Notes: generated from the letters alone by a model not told the origin. A stretch of 64,000 nt of DNA from JAWLDA01 sp041686855 (GCA_041686855.1 JAWLDA010000020.1:1-64000), one strand, 5' to 3'. Shown: positions 1-10,987, counted from the stretch's first letter. Numbers and translations are program-made.

Positions 1-1490
1 CGCAATTTCGCGCCTGTCTCTGCGACGGCGGCCAAACCGCTGTCATTACTCCCTGCTGGGGGGTCATTTCACACAGGTGTGCAATCATTCCTCGTCAGGA
101 TGGCATCAACGCCGTTTTTGGACCGTTTTGACGCCGTTTCAGCTCCGTGGCGCAAAAGAAGGGCGACCTCACGTGGACTGATGCAAACGCGCCGAATCAA
201 AAGGCCTGCTACAAACGTTAGGCGCTACTCGCAAATTCGCGCCTGTCTCTGCGACGGCGGCCAAACCGCTGTCATTACTCCCTGCTGGGGGGTCATTTCA
301 CACAGGTGTGCAATCATTCCTCGTCAGGCGGGCATCAACGCCGTTTTTGGACCGTTTTGACGCCGTTTCGGCTCCTGCGCCGGAGTCGAGGGTGGCCTCG
401 CTTGGACTGGTGCATAACGCACCAAATTAAAACGCCTGCTACAAACGTTGGGCGCTGCACGCAGATTTGGGCCTGTCTCTACGGCAGCGGCCAAACCACC
501 GTCATTACTCTCTGGTGGGGGATCATTTCACACCGGTGTGCAATCACTCCTCGTCAGGCGGGCATCAACGCTGTTTTTCGACTGTTTTGACGCCGTTTTA
601 GCTCCTGCGCAGCAGTGGAGGGCGACTCCGCCTGGACTGGTGCGTAACGCGCCAAATCAAAAGGCCTGCTACAGAGGTTGGGCTCTGCACACAGATTCAG
701 GCCTGACTTCGCGAGGGCAGCAATACCGCCGTTATTACGCCCTGGTGGGGGGTGATTTCACACGGGTGTGCAATCATTCCTCATCGGGCGGGCATCAACG
801 CTGTTTTTCGGCCGTTTCGACGCCGTTTCGACGCCGTTTCGGCGCTGTGGTGGAGTTGGAGGGCGCCCTCGCTTGGACTGGTCCATAACGCACCGAATCA
901 AAAGGCCTGCTACAGACGTTGGGAGTTGCACCCCGATTCGCTACACGCCTCTGCAACAGCGGCCAAACCGCTGTCATTACTCCCTGGTGGGGGGTGATTT
1001 CACACGGGTGTGCAATCATTCCTCGTCAGGATGGCATCAACGCCGTTTTCGGACCGCTTTGACCCCGCTTTGACCCCGTTTTGACGCCGTTTCGGCGCCG
1101 TTTCGGCGCTGTGGTGGAGGTCGAGAGCGCCGTGGTGGAGTTGGAGGGCGACCTCACGTGGACTGATGCAAACGCGCCGAATCAAAAGGCCTGCCACAGA
1201 TTAAGCGCTGCACCCCGATTCGCTACACGCCTCTGCAACAGCGGCAATACCGCCGTCAATACTTCCGGGTGGGGGATCATTCCACGCTGATGAGGTCTCA
1301 TTCCACTCTAATGAGGTCTCATTCCACGCTGATGAGGTCTCATTCCACTCTGATGAGGTGCCATTCCACTCTGATGAGGTGCCATTCCACTCTGATGAGG
1401 TGCCATTCCACGCAGACGAGCAAGCGCACCTCACCAGGCGGGCATCAACGCCGTTCTTCGACCGTCTTGACGCAGTTTCGGCTCCATGAC
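1..1490. repeat. Large tandem repeat, unit about 230 bp
   Basis: A unit of about 230 bp is repeated head to tail and continues past the left window edge. Using the landmark GCCTGCTACA, copies begin near 204, 434, 664, 905 and 1189, giving lengths 230, 230, 241 and 284 bp; a second landmark, GTGTGCAATCATTCC, recurs near 79, 308, 538, 768 and 1010. Length differences come from slippage of an inner 11-bp motif like GACGCCGTTTC and a local duplication near 1110-1145. The last copy is degenerate and interrupted by a 21-bp array. Overlapping reading frames exist on both strands, but they follow the repeat period and show no protein family, so I call no gene here. Confidence 0.9.
1278..1424. repeat. 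21-bp tandem array nested in the 230-bp repeat
   Basis: Six complete 21-bp units (consensus CATTCCACTCTGATGAGGTC plus one base) occupy 1278-1403, with a degenerate seventh to 1424. Two subtypes alternate: the first three end in TCT and the next three in TGC. The sequence on both sides (a GGGGGATCATT block before, GGCGGGCATCAACGCC after) matches adjoining parts of the 230-bp unit, so the array expanded inside one copy of the larger repeat. Confidence 0.9.
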
Positions 1491-1596
1491 GCAGTCTGGT
1501 GCAACCAGTGTCTCTTCTCTTAGTGCGCCATGCGCCATCAGTTGTGCTTTGTCCCGTTGCGCGCTCCAAATCGGGCACTTACCATCAAACCGCGTG
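1491..1596. other. Unassigned spacer at end of repeat block
   Basis: About 100 bp between the last repeat remnant and the stop codon of the TolC-like gene. I see no convincing hairpin terminator or reading frame here. Confidence 0.5.
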
Positions 1597-2688
1597 TCAT
1601 TCCCCCGCGAGCGCCGGAGGCAGCCCAGCACTCCGATGAAAGCGGGCCACGGCCATCTGATAGTCGAACACAGCTTGAATCGCCTGCATCTCAGCCTGAA
1701 ATGCCGCACGTTGCGCCTCGATCACGTCGATGGAAGTGATCAGCCCTGCATCGTAGCGGATCTGAGCAATGCGGAGGCTCTCCTTTGTGCGGGTGACGTT
1801 CGACTCCTGGATCGGAATGCGGGCTTGCGCTTCAATCACAGCCTGGTAATTCTGCCTCACCTCGAGTATCACGTCGATCTCTCGCTCACGCAATTCGACC
1901 CGTGCCCGCTCAAGTGCCAAACGCGCGCTCTCAATCGACAGGGCAGGCGTGTACGGGTTGTCACTCACCTCTAACTCCTTCTCGCGCAGCCGCGCCGTGT
2001 CGCGCGCCCGCTGAACCTCCAGGCGGTTCTCAAGCGCGGTTTCAACCGCCTTCTCCAAATCGATCTGCGCTGTTTGCACGTCCCCGAGCGCGTCGACCAG
2101 TTCAAAAGACGACTCCAAGTTACGTCCTAACACCCGATTGAGGGCCATCCGCGCGCTCGTGTGCGTTGCGCGGGAGCGGTTGAGGTCCAGTTCCGCAATG
2201 GCCACTTGCGACTCTGCGGCTAGTAAGTCGACGTCCGAAAGCATCCCCTGCTCGTGTCGGACACGTGTCGAAGCCAACTGAGCCTCGGACTGTGCGAGCG
2301 CCCGCTCTGCCAGCTCGAGGGCCATCTCAGTACGAACCACTTCGTAGTAGGCCTGAGTCACCTGCATGACGAGATCTTGCCGTGCCAAAGCTCGGTTGTG
2401 CTGTGCTGCAGTCCACGCATTCTCCGCTTGTTGCAGGGTGATCACCGAGGGGCGCAGAATCTGATTCACCCGCGCCTCTTCGTAGGCGATGCGAGCCTCC
2501 TCCAACGTGATATCCGCAAGGCGGACCGACGGACTCTGCTCTTCGGCAAGCCGAATCGCGTCGGCCAAACTCAACGTCACGTCATCATCGCTCTGGGACG
2601 CGAACGCTATCGGGCCGACGAACAGCCATACCATTAGCCCTAAACCGAGGCACATCCACGTCGTAACACGCTTAAACTCTCGTTGCAT
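1597..2688 (-). CDS. TolC-family protein apparently lacking beta-barrel segments
   Basis: 363 residues with an N-terminal signal sequence (hydrophobic residues about 12-30, cleavage near AFAS) and two OEP-type alpha-helical repeats. In TolC proteins each repeat carries a beta-hairpin stretch that builds the outer-membrane barrel. Here the first is cut to about ten residues (ILRPSVITL) and the second to about eleven (VSDNPYTPALS), so the protein is some 100 residues shorter than usual. A GGGAGG ribosome site sits about 7 nt before the ATG. It is the third gene of the efflux operon, downstream of a pump that has its own fused, full-length TolC domain. It may form only a periplasmic alpha-barrel or an accessory subunit; that role is inference. 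Confidence 0.85.
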   Translation of the reverse strand: MQREFKRVTTWMCLGLGLMVWLFVGPIAFASQSDDDVTLSLADAIRLAEEQSPSVRLADITLEEARIAYEEARVNQILRPSVITLQQAENAWTAAQHNRALARQDLVMQVTQAYYEVVRTEMALELAERALAQSEAQLASTRVRHEQGMLSDVDLLAAESQVAIAELDLNRSRATHTSARMALNRVLGRNLESSFELVDALGDVQTAQIDLEKAVETALENRLEVQRARDTARLREKELEVSDNPYTPALSIESARLALERARVELREREIDVILEVRQNYQAVIEAQARIPIQESNVTRTKESLRIAQIRYDAGLITSIDVIEAQRAAFQAEMQAIQAVFDYQMAVARFHRSAGLPPALAGE

Positions 2689-2741
2689 TCCTTTGCCTCC
2701 CTCTCTATCAATCCGTTGGTGATACCAGCCAATAGGATGTG

Positions 2742-2896
2742 ATCGTTGTGATCGTTGTGCTCGTTGGGTTCGTTAGGCTCGTTAGGCTCGACGATCTAAG
2801 TAGCTTGTTTAATCTGGTGGGCTCGACGATCTAAGTGGTATTGCTAGCCCCGACGGACTCGTTAGCCCCGACGGACTCGCTAGGCCCGACGGTATT
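2742..2896. repeat. Short 9-, 17- and 18-bp direct repeats between efflux genes
   Basis: Three families lie side by side. Units of 9 bp such as ATCGTTGTG and CTCGTTAGG run from 2742 to 2795. GGCTCGACGATCTAAGT occurs at 2785-2801 and 2820-2836. An 18-bp unit, GCTAGCCCCGACGGACTC, occurs at 2843-2860 and 2861-2878, with a degenerate third copy to 2896. They fill the gap between the fused pump gene and the TolC-like gene; no terminator is evident. Confidence 0.85.
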
Positions 2897-2916
2897 TCCA
2901 TGCCCGATGAACTCGA

Positions 2917-5900
2917 TCAGCCGGACGGACTCACAGGCCAAACTTCGAGACCGGCAGCACGCCGAAAACGAGCGTGAGCGAGCGCAGCATCCCACGTCGC
3001 CTCACTCAACGCTCGCTCGGCCTGCAAGAGGGCGATCTCCGCATCAAACGCCGCGTTGGGAGTCTCCACGCCCCCCTGCACCCGCGCCTTCGTCTGCCTG
3101 AGTCGTTCGCTGGCCACGTCGATGTCGAGCGCAGCGATGCGCACCCGTTCAACCGCGTCAAGCAGGGCGTAATGTGCGTCGACCACCTCGATCGCGACGC
3201 TTCGTTGCTGCTCTGCGAGGGACTCTTGCAGTTGCTCGATGCGAAGCCCTTCTTGCAAGGCCGTCTCTTTTTCGATGCCACCGTCCCATAGTGGCCAACT
3301 TACACTGACGCCGACACTCCAATTCGGTCGGTTCCCCGCAGAGCCGCCTCCTGAAGGAGATGCTTGACCGCTCTGGTACACGTCCCCCTCAACCGTTAGC
3401 GCTGTGTTGCGATCGCGACTGTTCCAACTAAGCGTCGCCTCAGCGTCCGGGTAGTTGAGACTTCCTCCAACTGAGACCGTGGGGCTGCGACCACTCAACC
3501 GAGAATCTGCGACGTTCTGGGCATCCACAAGTTGATTCTGTGCCCGAATCACGTCGAGTCGACGGTCGAAGACGCGCTCCCAGACTGCCGTATCTTCGGG
3601 GGCTCTTCCTTGGAAGTGCCCGGAGTCGTAGAGCCTCAGGTGATCCACCAGGAGCTGCTCTGCCTCGCTGCGCGTCTCCTCGGACCACGAGAGATCGGCG
3701 AGTTCAAAAGTGTGGGGGACCTCGTTTCGGGTCAGGTGATTGAGGCGGACGCGAGCGATCTCTTGCCGCCGCTGAGCGCTCCGCACAGCCGAGATCGCCG
3801 ACGCATGCTGCGCCTCGGCCTGCACGAGATCGTACTCCCCCGCCATCCCAAGGTCGACCCGCATCGTAATCTCTCGCAAGGTCTCCTCGGCCCGCTGCAC
3901 GGCCTGTTCACTCACCTGCAAGGCCCGCTCCGCCTTGAGGACGTTCACATACGCGCTTAAGACATCCAGGGTGAGCGCTTCGACCTCATGTTGCAGCTCG
4001 AGCCGGGCCATGTGCACGTCCCTCTCGGCGCGTTCCAGGGCAATGTTCGCCCGGCCAAATGACGGACCCGTTAGGAAGGTCTCACGAACGGAGAGACTTA
4101 CGGAAGTGCTCTGCCGAGGGGATCCAATGCTTCCTGGGAGCGGCTCGTCCTTACTCCAATCCGCTCCAATATCGAGCCGTGGCCGATAGGCTGCCTGCGC
4201 TTCCCGCAACTCCGACTCAGCGACTGCCAAAGAACGGCGGGCGTTGGCAATGCGGGGATTGTGTTCGACCGCCTGCGAGGCAACTGCTTCCGGTGTGAGC
4301 GTGGTCGAGCTTTTGTCAGGTGTCTGAGCGTGCACCGCGCCACTCAGAGCCAACCCCGCGAATACGCATACCACAAGCGCGCTCAAATGCGTCGTCATCG
4401 GCGCTCCAGTTCCCGGCGTCGCCACGTTCTCCCTCCGTCGTGCTCTCCAGCGGTGCGCCCACCGGTACAACGTCGGGATCAGCACAAGCGTAACCAGGGT
4501 CGAGACGAGGAGACCGCCGATCACCGCCCGAGCCAGGGGCGCTTGCACCTCGGAGCCTTCTCCAAACTCCAGAGCCAAGGGGACGAGACCGAGAATCGTC
4601 GATCCCGCCGTCATGACGATCGGACGGAGTCGGCTGCGGCACCCCTCAACGATCGCTTCGTCGAGTCCGTGACCCTGCTCCCGCAACAGATTAATATAGG
4701 TAACCAGTACGATCGCATTGTTGACCACGATCCCTCCGAGCATGATCAATCCCATAAAAGCCTGAGTGGTTAACGGCGTCCCCGTCAGGAAGAGGATGAG
4801 CACAACGCCGACGACCGCGAAAGGGACGGAGAACATGACGATCAATGGGTCGAAGAGTGATTCAAACTGGGACGCCATCACGATGTAGACGAGCGCAAGC
4901 GCCAGCAAGAGGACAGTCAGCATCTCCCGAAAGGCTCGCTGTTGCTCTTCGTACTCACCGCCGAAGTAGACCGTCACACCTTCAGGGAGTTGGTGCTGGA
5001 GCACGGCCGCACGCAGATCAGCAACGACACTCCCGAGATCCCTCCCCTCGGGGCTGGCTCGCAATACAACGGTGCGCTGCTGGTCGATGCGGTCGATGCC
5101 CACAGGCGTGTCTTGCTGCAGCAATGTGCCGACGCTGACCAACGGGATGTACTCACCGCCACCAATTGGGATCGGCAGTGTCTCGATATCCGCCGTGGAG
5201 GCTTCGGCCATCCCTTGCAGTACGACCCGCACACTCTGCTCTCTACCATTAACGCGCAGCTGCGTGGCCACCCTGCCTTGAACGGCGGTCTGCACGGCGT
5301 TGGCCACCTGCGTCGTGGACAAACCCAAGTCAGCCGCTCGGTCTCGATCGACACGCACGACAAATTCCGGTTGCGCCTCATCCCGACTCACCGAAACGTT
5401 GGTCACTCCGGGCACCTCGCCGATGACGTACTGGAGCTCGTCTGCCACGGAGCGAATGAGTTCCAAATCCTGGCCCTGCACACCGAGGGAGATTCGCTCC
5501 CCCCCGCCGCCGCCGAAACTGCCCGAACTGAGGCGTTGGGCAAAATTACTTCGCACGGAGACGCGCGAGGTGATCCCAGGAATCTCAGCAATAATCTCCC
5601 GCAGATCGGTCGCGACCTCTTGGGTGGAGCGCGACCGTTCACTACTCGACACGAGCGTCACGTTGACGCTCCCCGATCCCGATCCGATCCGGGAGTCCAT
5701 CGCCATCAGCTCCGGCACCTCGGACCGTACGATCTCTTCAATTCGCAGCACCATGGCGTCAGTCGCATCCACCTGGGTGCCGGGTGGCATCGAGATGAAA
5801 ATTCCGATATCGCCCTCGTCCGTCTGGGCGAGAAGCTCCGTGCCCAAGTATGGAACAAGCGCCAAACTCCCCGCGAAAAATGCCGTAGCGACAAACAAGA

Positions 5901-7491
5901 CCAGGGCCGGTCGACGGACGAATCGCTGCAATACACTCCTGGAGTACATCTCTTCCTGGTTGACCACGGCCCGCTCCAGCCACCGATTCACAGCGCCCAG
6001 CACCCCGGGCTTCCCGTTTTCAGCCGCCTGCAGGATGCGACTGCACATCACCGGCAGCAGCGTGAGCGCCACAAAGAGTGAGCACAAGACAGAGAAGCCG
6101 ACCATCATCGATAGCTGTCGGAAGAGGATGCCGCTCGTGCCGGTGATGAAGAGCATAGGCAAGAAGACGGCCAACGTCGTCATGGTAGACGCAATGATCG
6201 CCGACCCCATCTCGGCGGCTCCATCGATAGCGGCCTCATTCGGCTCCTTGCCCAGAGCACGATGCCGATACACGTTTTCGAGCACGATGATCGAGTTGTC
6301 AAGCAACATGCCGATACCCAGCGCTAGACCGCCGAGGGACATGATGTTCAAGGTCATTCCAAAGCGTTCGATCAGGATAAACGACGTGACGATAGCGACT
6401 GGGATGACGACGGCGATGATCAAAGTTGCACGCAGACTGCGCAGGAAAACCAGTAGGATCAGGGCCGCCAACACGCCGCCGTAGAGTCCCGCGGTGATGA
6501 CGTTGTTCACCGCCCTGCGGATAAAGACAGAGGTGTCGTTGAGCGGCCTGGCGGAGATCTCCGGATGCCGCTGCTGCAGTTCGTCCAACGTCCTGAGGAC
6601 CGCGTCAGCGACGCGAACCGTGTTGGCGCCCGACTGCTTTTGCACCGAGAGGACCGCTCCGGGTTGACCGTCCACGCGAACCCGTGTCCCGTCATCTTCC
6701 GTCGCGGCGTCGATGACGGCGATGTCGCCCAGCCGTGTATGGACTCCGGCGCGAGATGCAACTAGGATATTCGCCAGCGCCTCGGTCCCTTCGAGTTCAC
6801 CGAGAGTACGGAGGGAGAACTGGGCCTGCCCGATGTGAATGCGTCCAGCCGGCACGTTGAGATTCTCGGCGCGAATCGCCTGTACCACCTGATCGATGGT
6901 GAGGCGGTGCCCCTGAAGCCGGACCGGATCGAGGACGACGCGCACCTCACGCGTCCGTCCCCCTTGAAGCGTCACGGATGCAACGCCGTCGAGCCGCTCA
7001 AGATGGTAGATAAACTCGTCCTGTGCAATGCGGCGCAAGTCAGCAGGGTCCAGTGCTCCGCCGAGACCGATCGTCATGATGGGAGACTGGTTGGGATCAA
7101 ATCGAAAAACGCGGGGCGCGGAGGCTTCCGAGGGGAGTCGCGAGCGCACCTGATCGACGCTCGCCCGCACCTCATTAGTCACCGCATCCAGGTCAGTTCC
7201 CCATCGGAAGTTGAGCGTCACGCGGGAGCTTCCCTCACGCGAGGTCGATTGCATTCCCGTGACTCCGTTCAGGGTCGCCACGGCCTGTTCGATGGGGATG
7301 GTCACCAACGACTCCATCTCTTCTGGCGCCGCGCCGCTGTACGAAGTGGAGATGGTCAACGACGGGAACGAGATCTCCGGGATGAGGTCAATAGCTAATC
7401 GGTTCATCGAGAAGAGCCCCAGGAGCGCTAGTGCGATAAAGACCATCGTGGTCGTCACCGGTCGAGTGACGGCAAGGCGTGGGAGATTCAT
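2917..7491 (-). CDS. RND efflux pump fused in frame to a TolC outer-membrane factor
   Basis: 1524 residues. Residues 1-1015 are a complete RND transporter: N-terminal membrane anchor, porter domains, and the TM4 motif LDNSIIVLENV with a single Asp, as in Bacillota SwrC/YerP-type pumps. After a basic linker, residue 1032 begins a second signal peptide (MTTHLSALVV, ending near AHAQ), followed by a full TolC domain with both barrel segments. Family topology puts the RND C-terminus in the cytoplasm, so the internal signal could direct export and release of the TolC part. Two internal starts carry ribosome sites: GTG at 4425 (GGAGG 6 nt away) and ATG at 4398 (GGAG 5 nt away), so a separate TolC product is also possible. 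The start overlaps the adaptor stop as ATGA. CusA/CzcA-TolC fusions are known in Bacteroidota. Confidence 0.9.
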   Translation of the reverse strand: MNLPRLAVTRPVTTTMVFIALALLGLFSMNRLAIDLIPEISFPSLTISTSYSGAAPEEMESLVTIPIEQAVATLNGVTGMQSTSREGSSRVTLNFRWGTDLDAVTNEVRASVDQVRSRLPSEASAPRVFRFDPNQSPIMTIGLGGALDPADLRRIAQDEFIYHLERLDGVASVTLQGGRTREVRVVLDPVRLQGHRLTIDQVVQAIRAENLNVPAGRIHIGQAQFSLRTLGELEGTEALANILVASRAGVHTRLGDIAVIDAATEDDGTRVRVDGQPGAVLSVQKQSGANTVRVADAVLRTLDELQQRHPEISARPLNDTSVFIRRAVNNVITAGLYGGVLAALILLVFLRSLRATLIIAVVIPVAIVTSFILIERFGMTLNIMSLGGLALGIGMLLDNSIIVLENVYRHRALGKEPNEAAIDGAAEMGSAIIASTMTTLAVFLPMLFITGTSGILFRQLSMMVGFSVLCSLFVALTLLPVMCSRILQAAENGKPGVLGAVNRWLERAVVNQEEMYSRSVLQRFVRRPALVLFVATAFFAGSLALVPYLGTELLAQTDEGDIGIFISMPPGTQVDATDAMVLRIEEIVRSEVPELMAMDSRIGSGSGSVNVTLVSSSERSRSTQEVATDLREIIAEIPGITSRVSVRSNFAQRLSSGSFGGGGGERISLGVQGQDLELIRSVADELQYVIGEVPGVTNVSVSRDEAQPEFVVRVDRDRAADLGLSTTQVANAVQTAVQGRVATQLRVNGREQSVRVVLQGMAEASTADIETLPIPIGGGEYIPLVSVGTLLQQDTPVGIDRIDQQRTVVLRASPEGRDLGSVVADLRAAVLQHQLPEGVTVYFGGEYEEQQRAFREMLTVLLLALALVYIVMASQFESLFDPLIVMFSVPFAVVGVVLILFLTGTPLTTQAFMGLIMLGGIVVNNAIVLVTYINLLREQGHGLDEAIVEGCRSRLRPIVMTAGSTILGLVPLALEFGEGSEVQAPLARAVIGGLLVSTLVTLVLIPTLYRWAHRWRARRRENVATPGTGAPMTTHLSALVVCVFAGLALSGAVHAQTPDKSSTTLTPEAVASQAVEHNPRIANARRSLAVAESELREAQAAYRPRLDIGADWSKDEPLPGSIGSPRQSTSVSLSVRETFLTGPSFGRANIALERAERDVHMARLELQHEVEALTLDVLSAYVNVLKAERALQVSEQAVQRAEETLREITMRVDLGMAGEYDLVQAEAQHASAISAVRSAQRRQEIARVRLNHLTRNEVPHTFELADLSWSEETRSEAEQLLVDHLRLYDSGHFQGRAPEDTAVWERVFDRRLDVIRAQNQLVDAQNVADSRLSGRSPTVSVGGSLNYPDAEATLSWNSRDRNTALTVEGDVYQSGQASPSGGGSAGNRPNWSVGVSVSWPLWDGGIEKETALQEGLRIEQLQESLAEQQRSVAIEVVDAHYALLDAVERVRIAALDIDVASERLRQTKARVQGGVETPNAAFDAEIALLQAERALSEATWDAALAHARFRRAAGLEVWPVSPSG

Positions 7492-8684
7492 CGGCCCGCT
7501 CCTCCTTCGACCGCGAGCGGCTCACCGTCCACTCCCACGGGTCGAACGATTTGACCGTCGCGCAATCGCTGCTGACCAACGGTGATAACGATGTCGCCCA
7601 CGTCGACCCCGTCTGCGACCTCCAAGCGCTCACGCCCTTGCACCCCGAGGCGAACCGGCCGGTGCACAGCTCGATCCCCTTCGACCACCACGAGGAAGTA
7701 GCCCTCAGAATCCATCATCAGGGCTTCGCGCGGCACCGTGACCACGTCTTCAGCCCGTCCGATCACCAACTCCACTCTAGCGAACATCCCGGGTCGCAAG
7801 CGCAGGTCGGGATTCGGCACCTGTCCGCGTACAGCTACCGTCCGGGTCTGGGAATCAATCTCAGCGCCGATCTCTGTCACCTCTCCCGCGAATGTCTCGG
7901 CGGGAAAAGCGTCCGCCGTCACAACGAACGGCTGACCCATTCGCAACTCTCCGAGACGGCGCTCAGAGAAATGAAAGACGACGTCGATCGGATCAAGGCC
8001 TGCAATAGTGGCGAAGGGCGTCGAGGTACTCACTTGGCCTCCGACCACAAATGGGCGGTGCATGACCACCCCGTCCACCGGCGCTTCGATATGCACGTGT
8101 CCAAGTTGGAGGCGCATCATCTCGTAGTTGGCCTCAGCCTGCTCGAGCTGAGCGCGGGAGACGTCCAATTGTATCTCCGCCTCTCGTAACTGGTTGAGGG
8201 CGTTTTTCAGCTCTTGTTCGGTGGCGGCACCTAGCTCCCGCAGTCGCTCCACCCGCTCGTAATCGGCACGCACCCTCTCCAACTGGGACTCTGCCCGCAA
8301 CAACGATGCCCGGCTCACCGTAAGTCCCGCGGCCGTCTGCTGCTCCTGCAACAACAGCTCCGCATGTTCCACCGTACCGAGGCGCTCACCTCGTTGCACG
8401 CGGGCGCCTACTTCAGTGTAGACGGCGGCCAACCGACCACCGCGCCGAGGGAGAGCCTCGACCTGATACCGGGGCTCAACCGTGCCTGAGAGGAGGGTCA
8501 CCTCCTCCACTGTGCCGAGTGTCGCAGGCTCAACGGTGACACTGGGTGGCGGAGCCGCGCCAAAACCACCTGGTCTACTTGCACGAGTCGCCGGTTGGCG
8601 ACTCTCGGTGACGACGTCGGCCACGCGCACCCCAACAAACCCAACGACCAATAAGGTGACAAGAATGACGAGAATCCGTTTCAC
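7488..8684 (-). CDS. RND efflux periplasmic adaptor (membrane fusion protein)
   Basis: About 398 residues of the HlyD/AcrA adaptor family, linking an inner-membrane RND pump to an outer-membrane channel. It has an N-terminal membrane or signal segment (VKRILVILVTLLVVGFVGV), a lipoyl half (EALPRRGGRLAAVYTEVGARVQRGE region), a long coiled-coil hairpin, the second lipoyl half (IEAPVDGVV), a beta-barrel domain and a C-terminal membrane-proximal domain. I chose the GTG at 8684, which has GAGG just upstream; an in-frame ATG at 8759 lies inside the predicted -10 box and would add a non-hydrophobic extension. First gene of the efflux operon; its stop overlaps the pump start by 4 bp. Substrate unknown. 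Confidence 0.92.
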   Translation of the reverse strand: MKRILVILVTLLVVGFVGVRVADVVTESRQPATRASRPGGFGAAPPPSVTVEPATLGTVEEVTLLSGTVEPRYQVEALPRRGGRLAAVYTEVGARVQRGERLGTVEHAELLLQEQQTAAGLTVSRASLLRAESQLERVRADYERVERLRELGAATEQELKNALNQLREAEIQLDVSRAQLEQAEANYEMMRLQLGHVHIEAPVDGVVMHRPFVVGGQVSTSTPFATIAGLDPIDVVFHFSERRLGELRMGQPFVVTADAFPAETFAGEVTEIGAEIDSQTRTVAVRGQVPNPDLRLRPGMFARVELVIGRAEDVVTVPREALMMDSEGYFLVVVEGDRAVHRPVRLGVQGRERLEVADGVDVGDIVITVGQQRLRDGQIVRPVGVDGEPLAVEGGAGR

Positions 8685-8757
8685 CGACCAACCTCGACGA
8701 GCTCCCGTAATAGCGGTTACCTCCCAACCCATTCCGTGGCAAAGCCAACTTGGCGCC

Positions 8758-8789
8758 ATTATACTTCAAATTTGTGACAAAACTGTGAC
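8758..8789 (-). promoter_or_regulatory. Efflux operon promoter with paired TGTGAC sites
   Basis: The minus strand reads TATAAT at 8763-8758, about 75 bp before the adaptor GTG. The -35 position has no good match to consensus but is covered by two direct copies of TGTGAC (plus-strand 8773-8778 and 8784-8789), 11 bp apart, about one helical turn. Such spacing suits a dimeric activator binding near -35. The regulator is unknown. Confidence 0.5.
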
Positions 8790-8860
8790 CGCCTGAGCCC
8801 CATACGAGAATTCCACTTCCACGTGGCAAAATCATGCTGCGCGCAAGGAGGCCTAAACGC

Positions 8861-8906
8861 GCAAAACCCCCGCGCTCCCAATCCATAGGGAACACGAGGG
8901 TTTTGC
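8861..8906 (-). terminator. groEL terminator hairpin
   Basis: Inverted repeat with arms GCAAAACCC and GGGTTTTGC, extended by further pairing (CG and TCCC/GGGA) around a short loop. It lies about 50 bp past the groEL stop, and the TTTT in the distal arm gives a U-run. It may work in both directions. Confidence 0.75.
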
Positions 8907-8959
8907 AGTATTGTACATCCGACACTGCTCTAGCGTTTGCTAAGCACAGGATCGGCGGA

Positions 8960-10606
<1,647 letters not shown>

Positions 10607-10696
10607 CTTGTCTCGTCACCATCCTTGCTTCCAAAGATTTCATCGACGCCTAAAAGTTAAGCTCCCAAGCGAAATCGTGTTCAAAACTCCTCGAAA

Positions 10697-10987
10697 TTAC
10701 TCCTCCACGATGGCGAGGATGTCGTTTTCGCTCATAACCAAGTACTCGGAGCCGTTCACCTTCACTTCAGTCCCGGCGTATTTCGCAAAGAGCACTCGAT
10801 CACCCTCGCTGACGCTCATGGGAATCCTCTCACCGTTGGACGCGGTGCGACCGGCGCCTACGGCGATCACCTTGCCGTGCTGCGGCTTCTCCTGAGCAGT
10901 GTCCGGGAGGTAGATGCCGCTTTGGGTCTTCTCCTCCTGCTCGATCGCCTCAACGACGACTCGGTCCGATAGCGGCTTCAGCTGCAT
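10697..10987 (-). CDS. groS: Co-chaperonin GroES
   Basis: 96 residues of the Cpn10 family, the heptameric lid of GroEL. The mobile-loop region (EEKTQSGIYLPDTAQEK) and the conserved N-terminus (LKPLSDRVVVE) are present. A strong AAGGAGGG site lies 7 nt before the ATG. Upstream are a sigma-A type promoter and a perfect CIRCE operator; downstream is groEL. Confidence 0.98.
   Translation of the reverse strand: MQLKPLSDRVVVEAIEQEEKTQSGIYLPDTAQEKPQHGKVIAVGAGRTASNGERIPMSVSEGDRVLFAKYAGTEVKVNGSEYLVMSENDILAIVEE

Noticed and set aside
1278..1424. Possible CRISPR array
   Set aside because: Units are directly adjacent with no unique spacers; no cas genes nearby.
79..1578. Several open frames of 60-160 codons on both strands
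   Set aside because: They follow the tandem-repeat period, overlap one another in many frames and show no protein family or ribosome sites.
8685..8759. Longer adaptor protein starting at ATG 8759
   Set aside because: This ATG lies within the likely -10 box; the GTG at 8684 begins right at the hydrophobic anchor.
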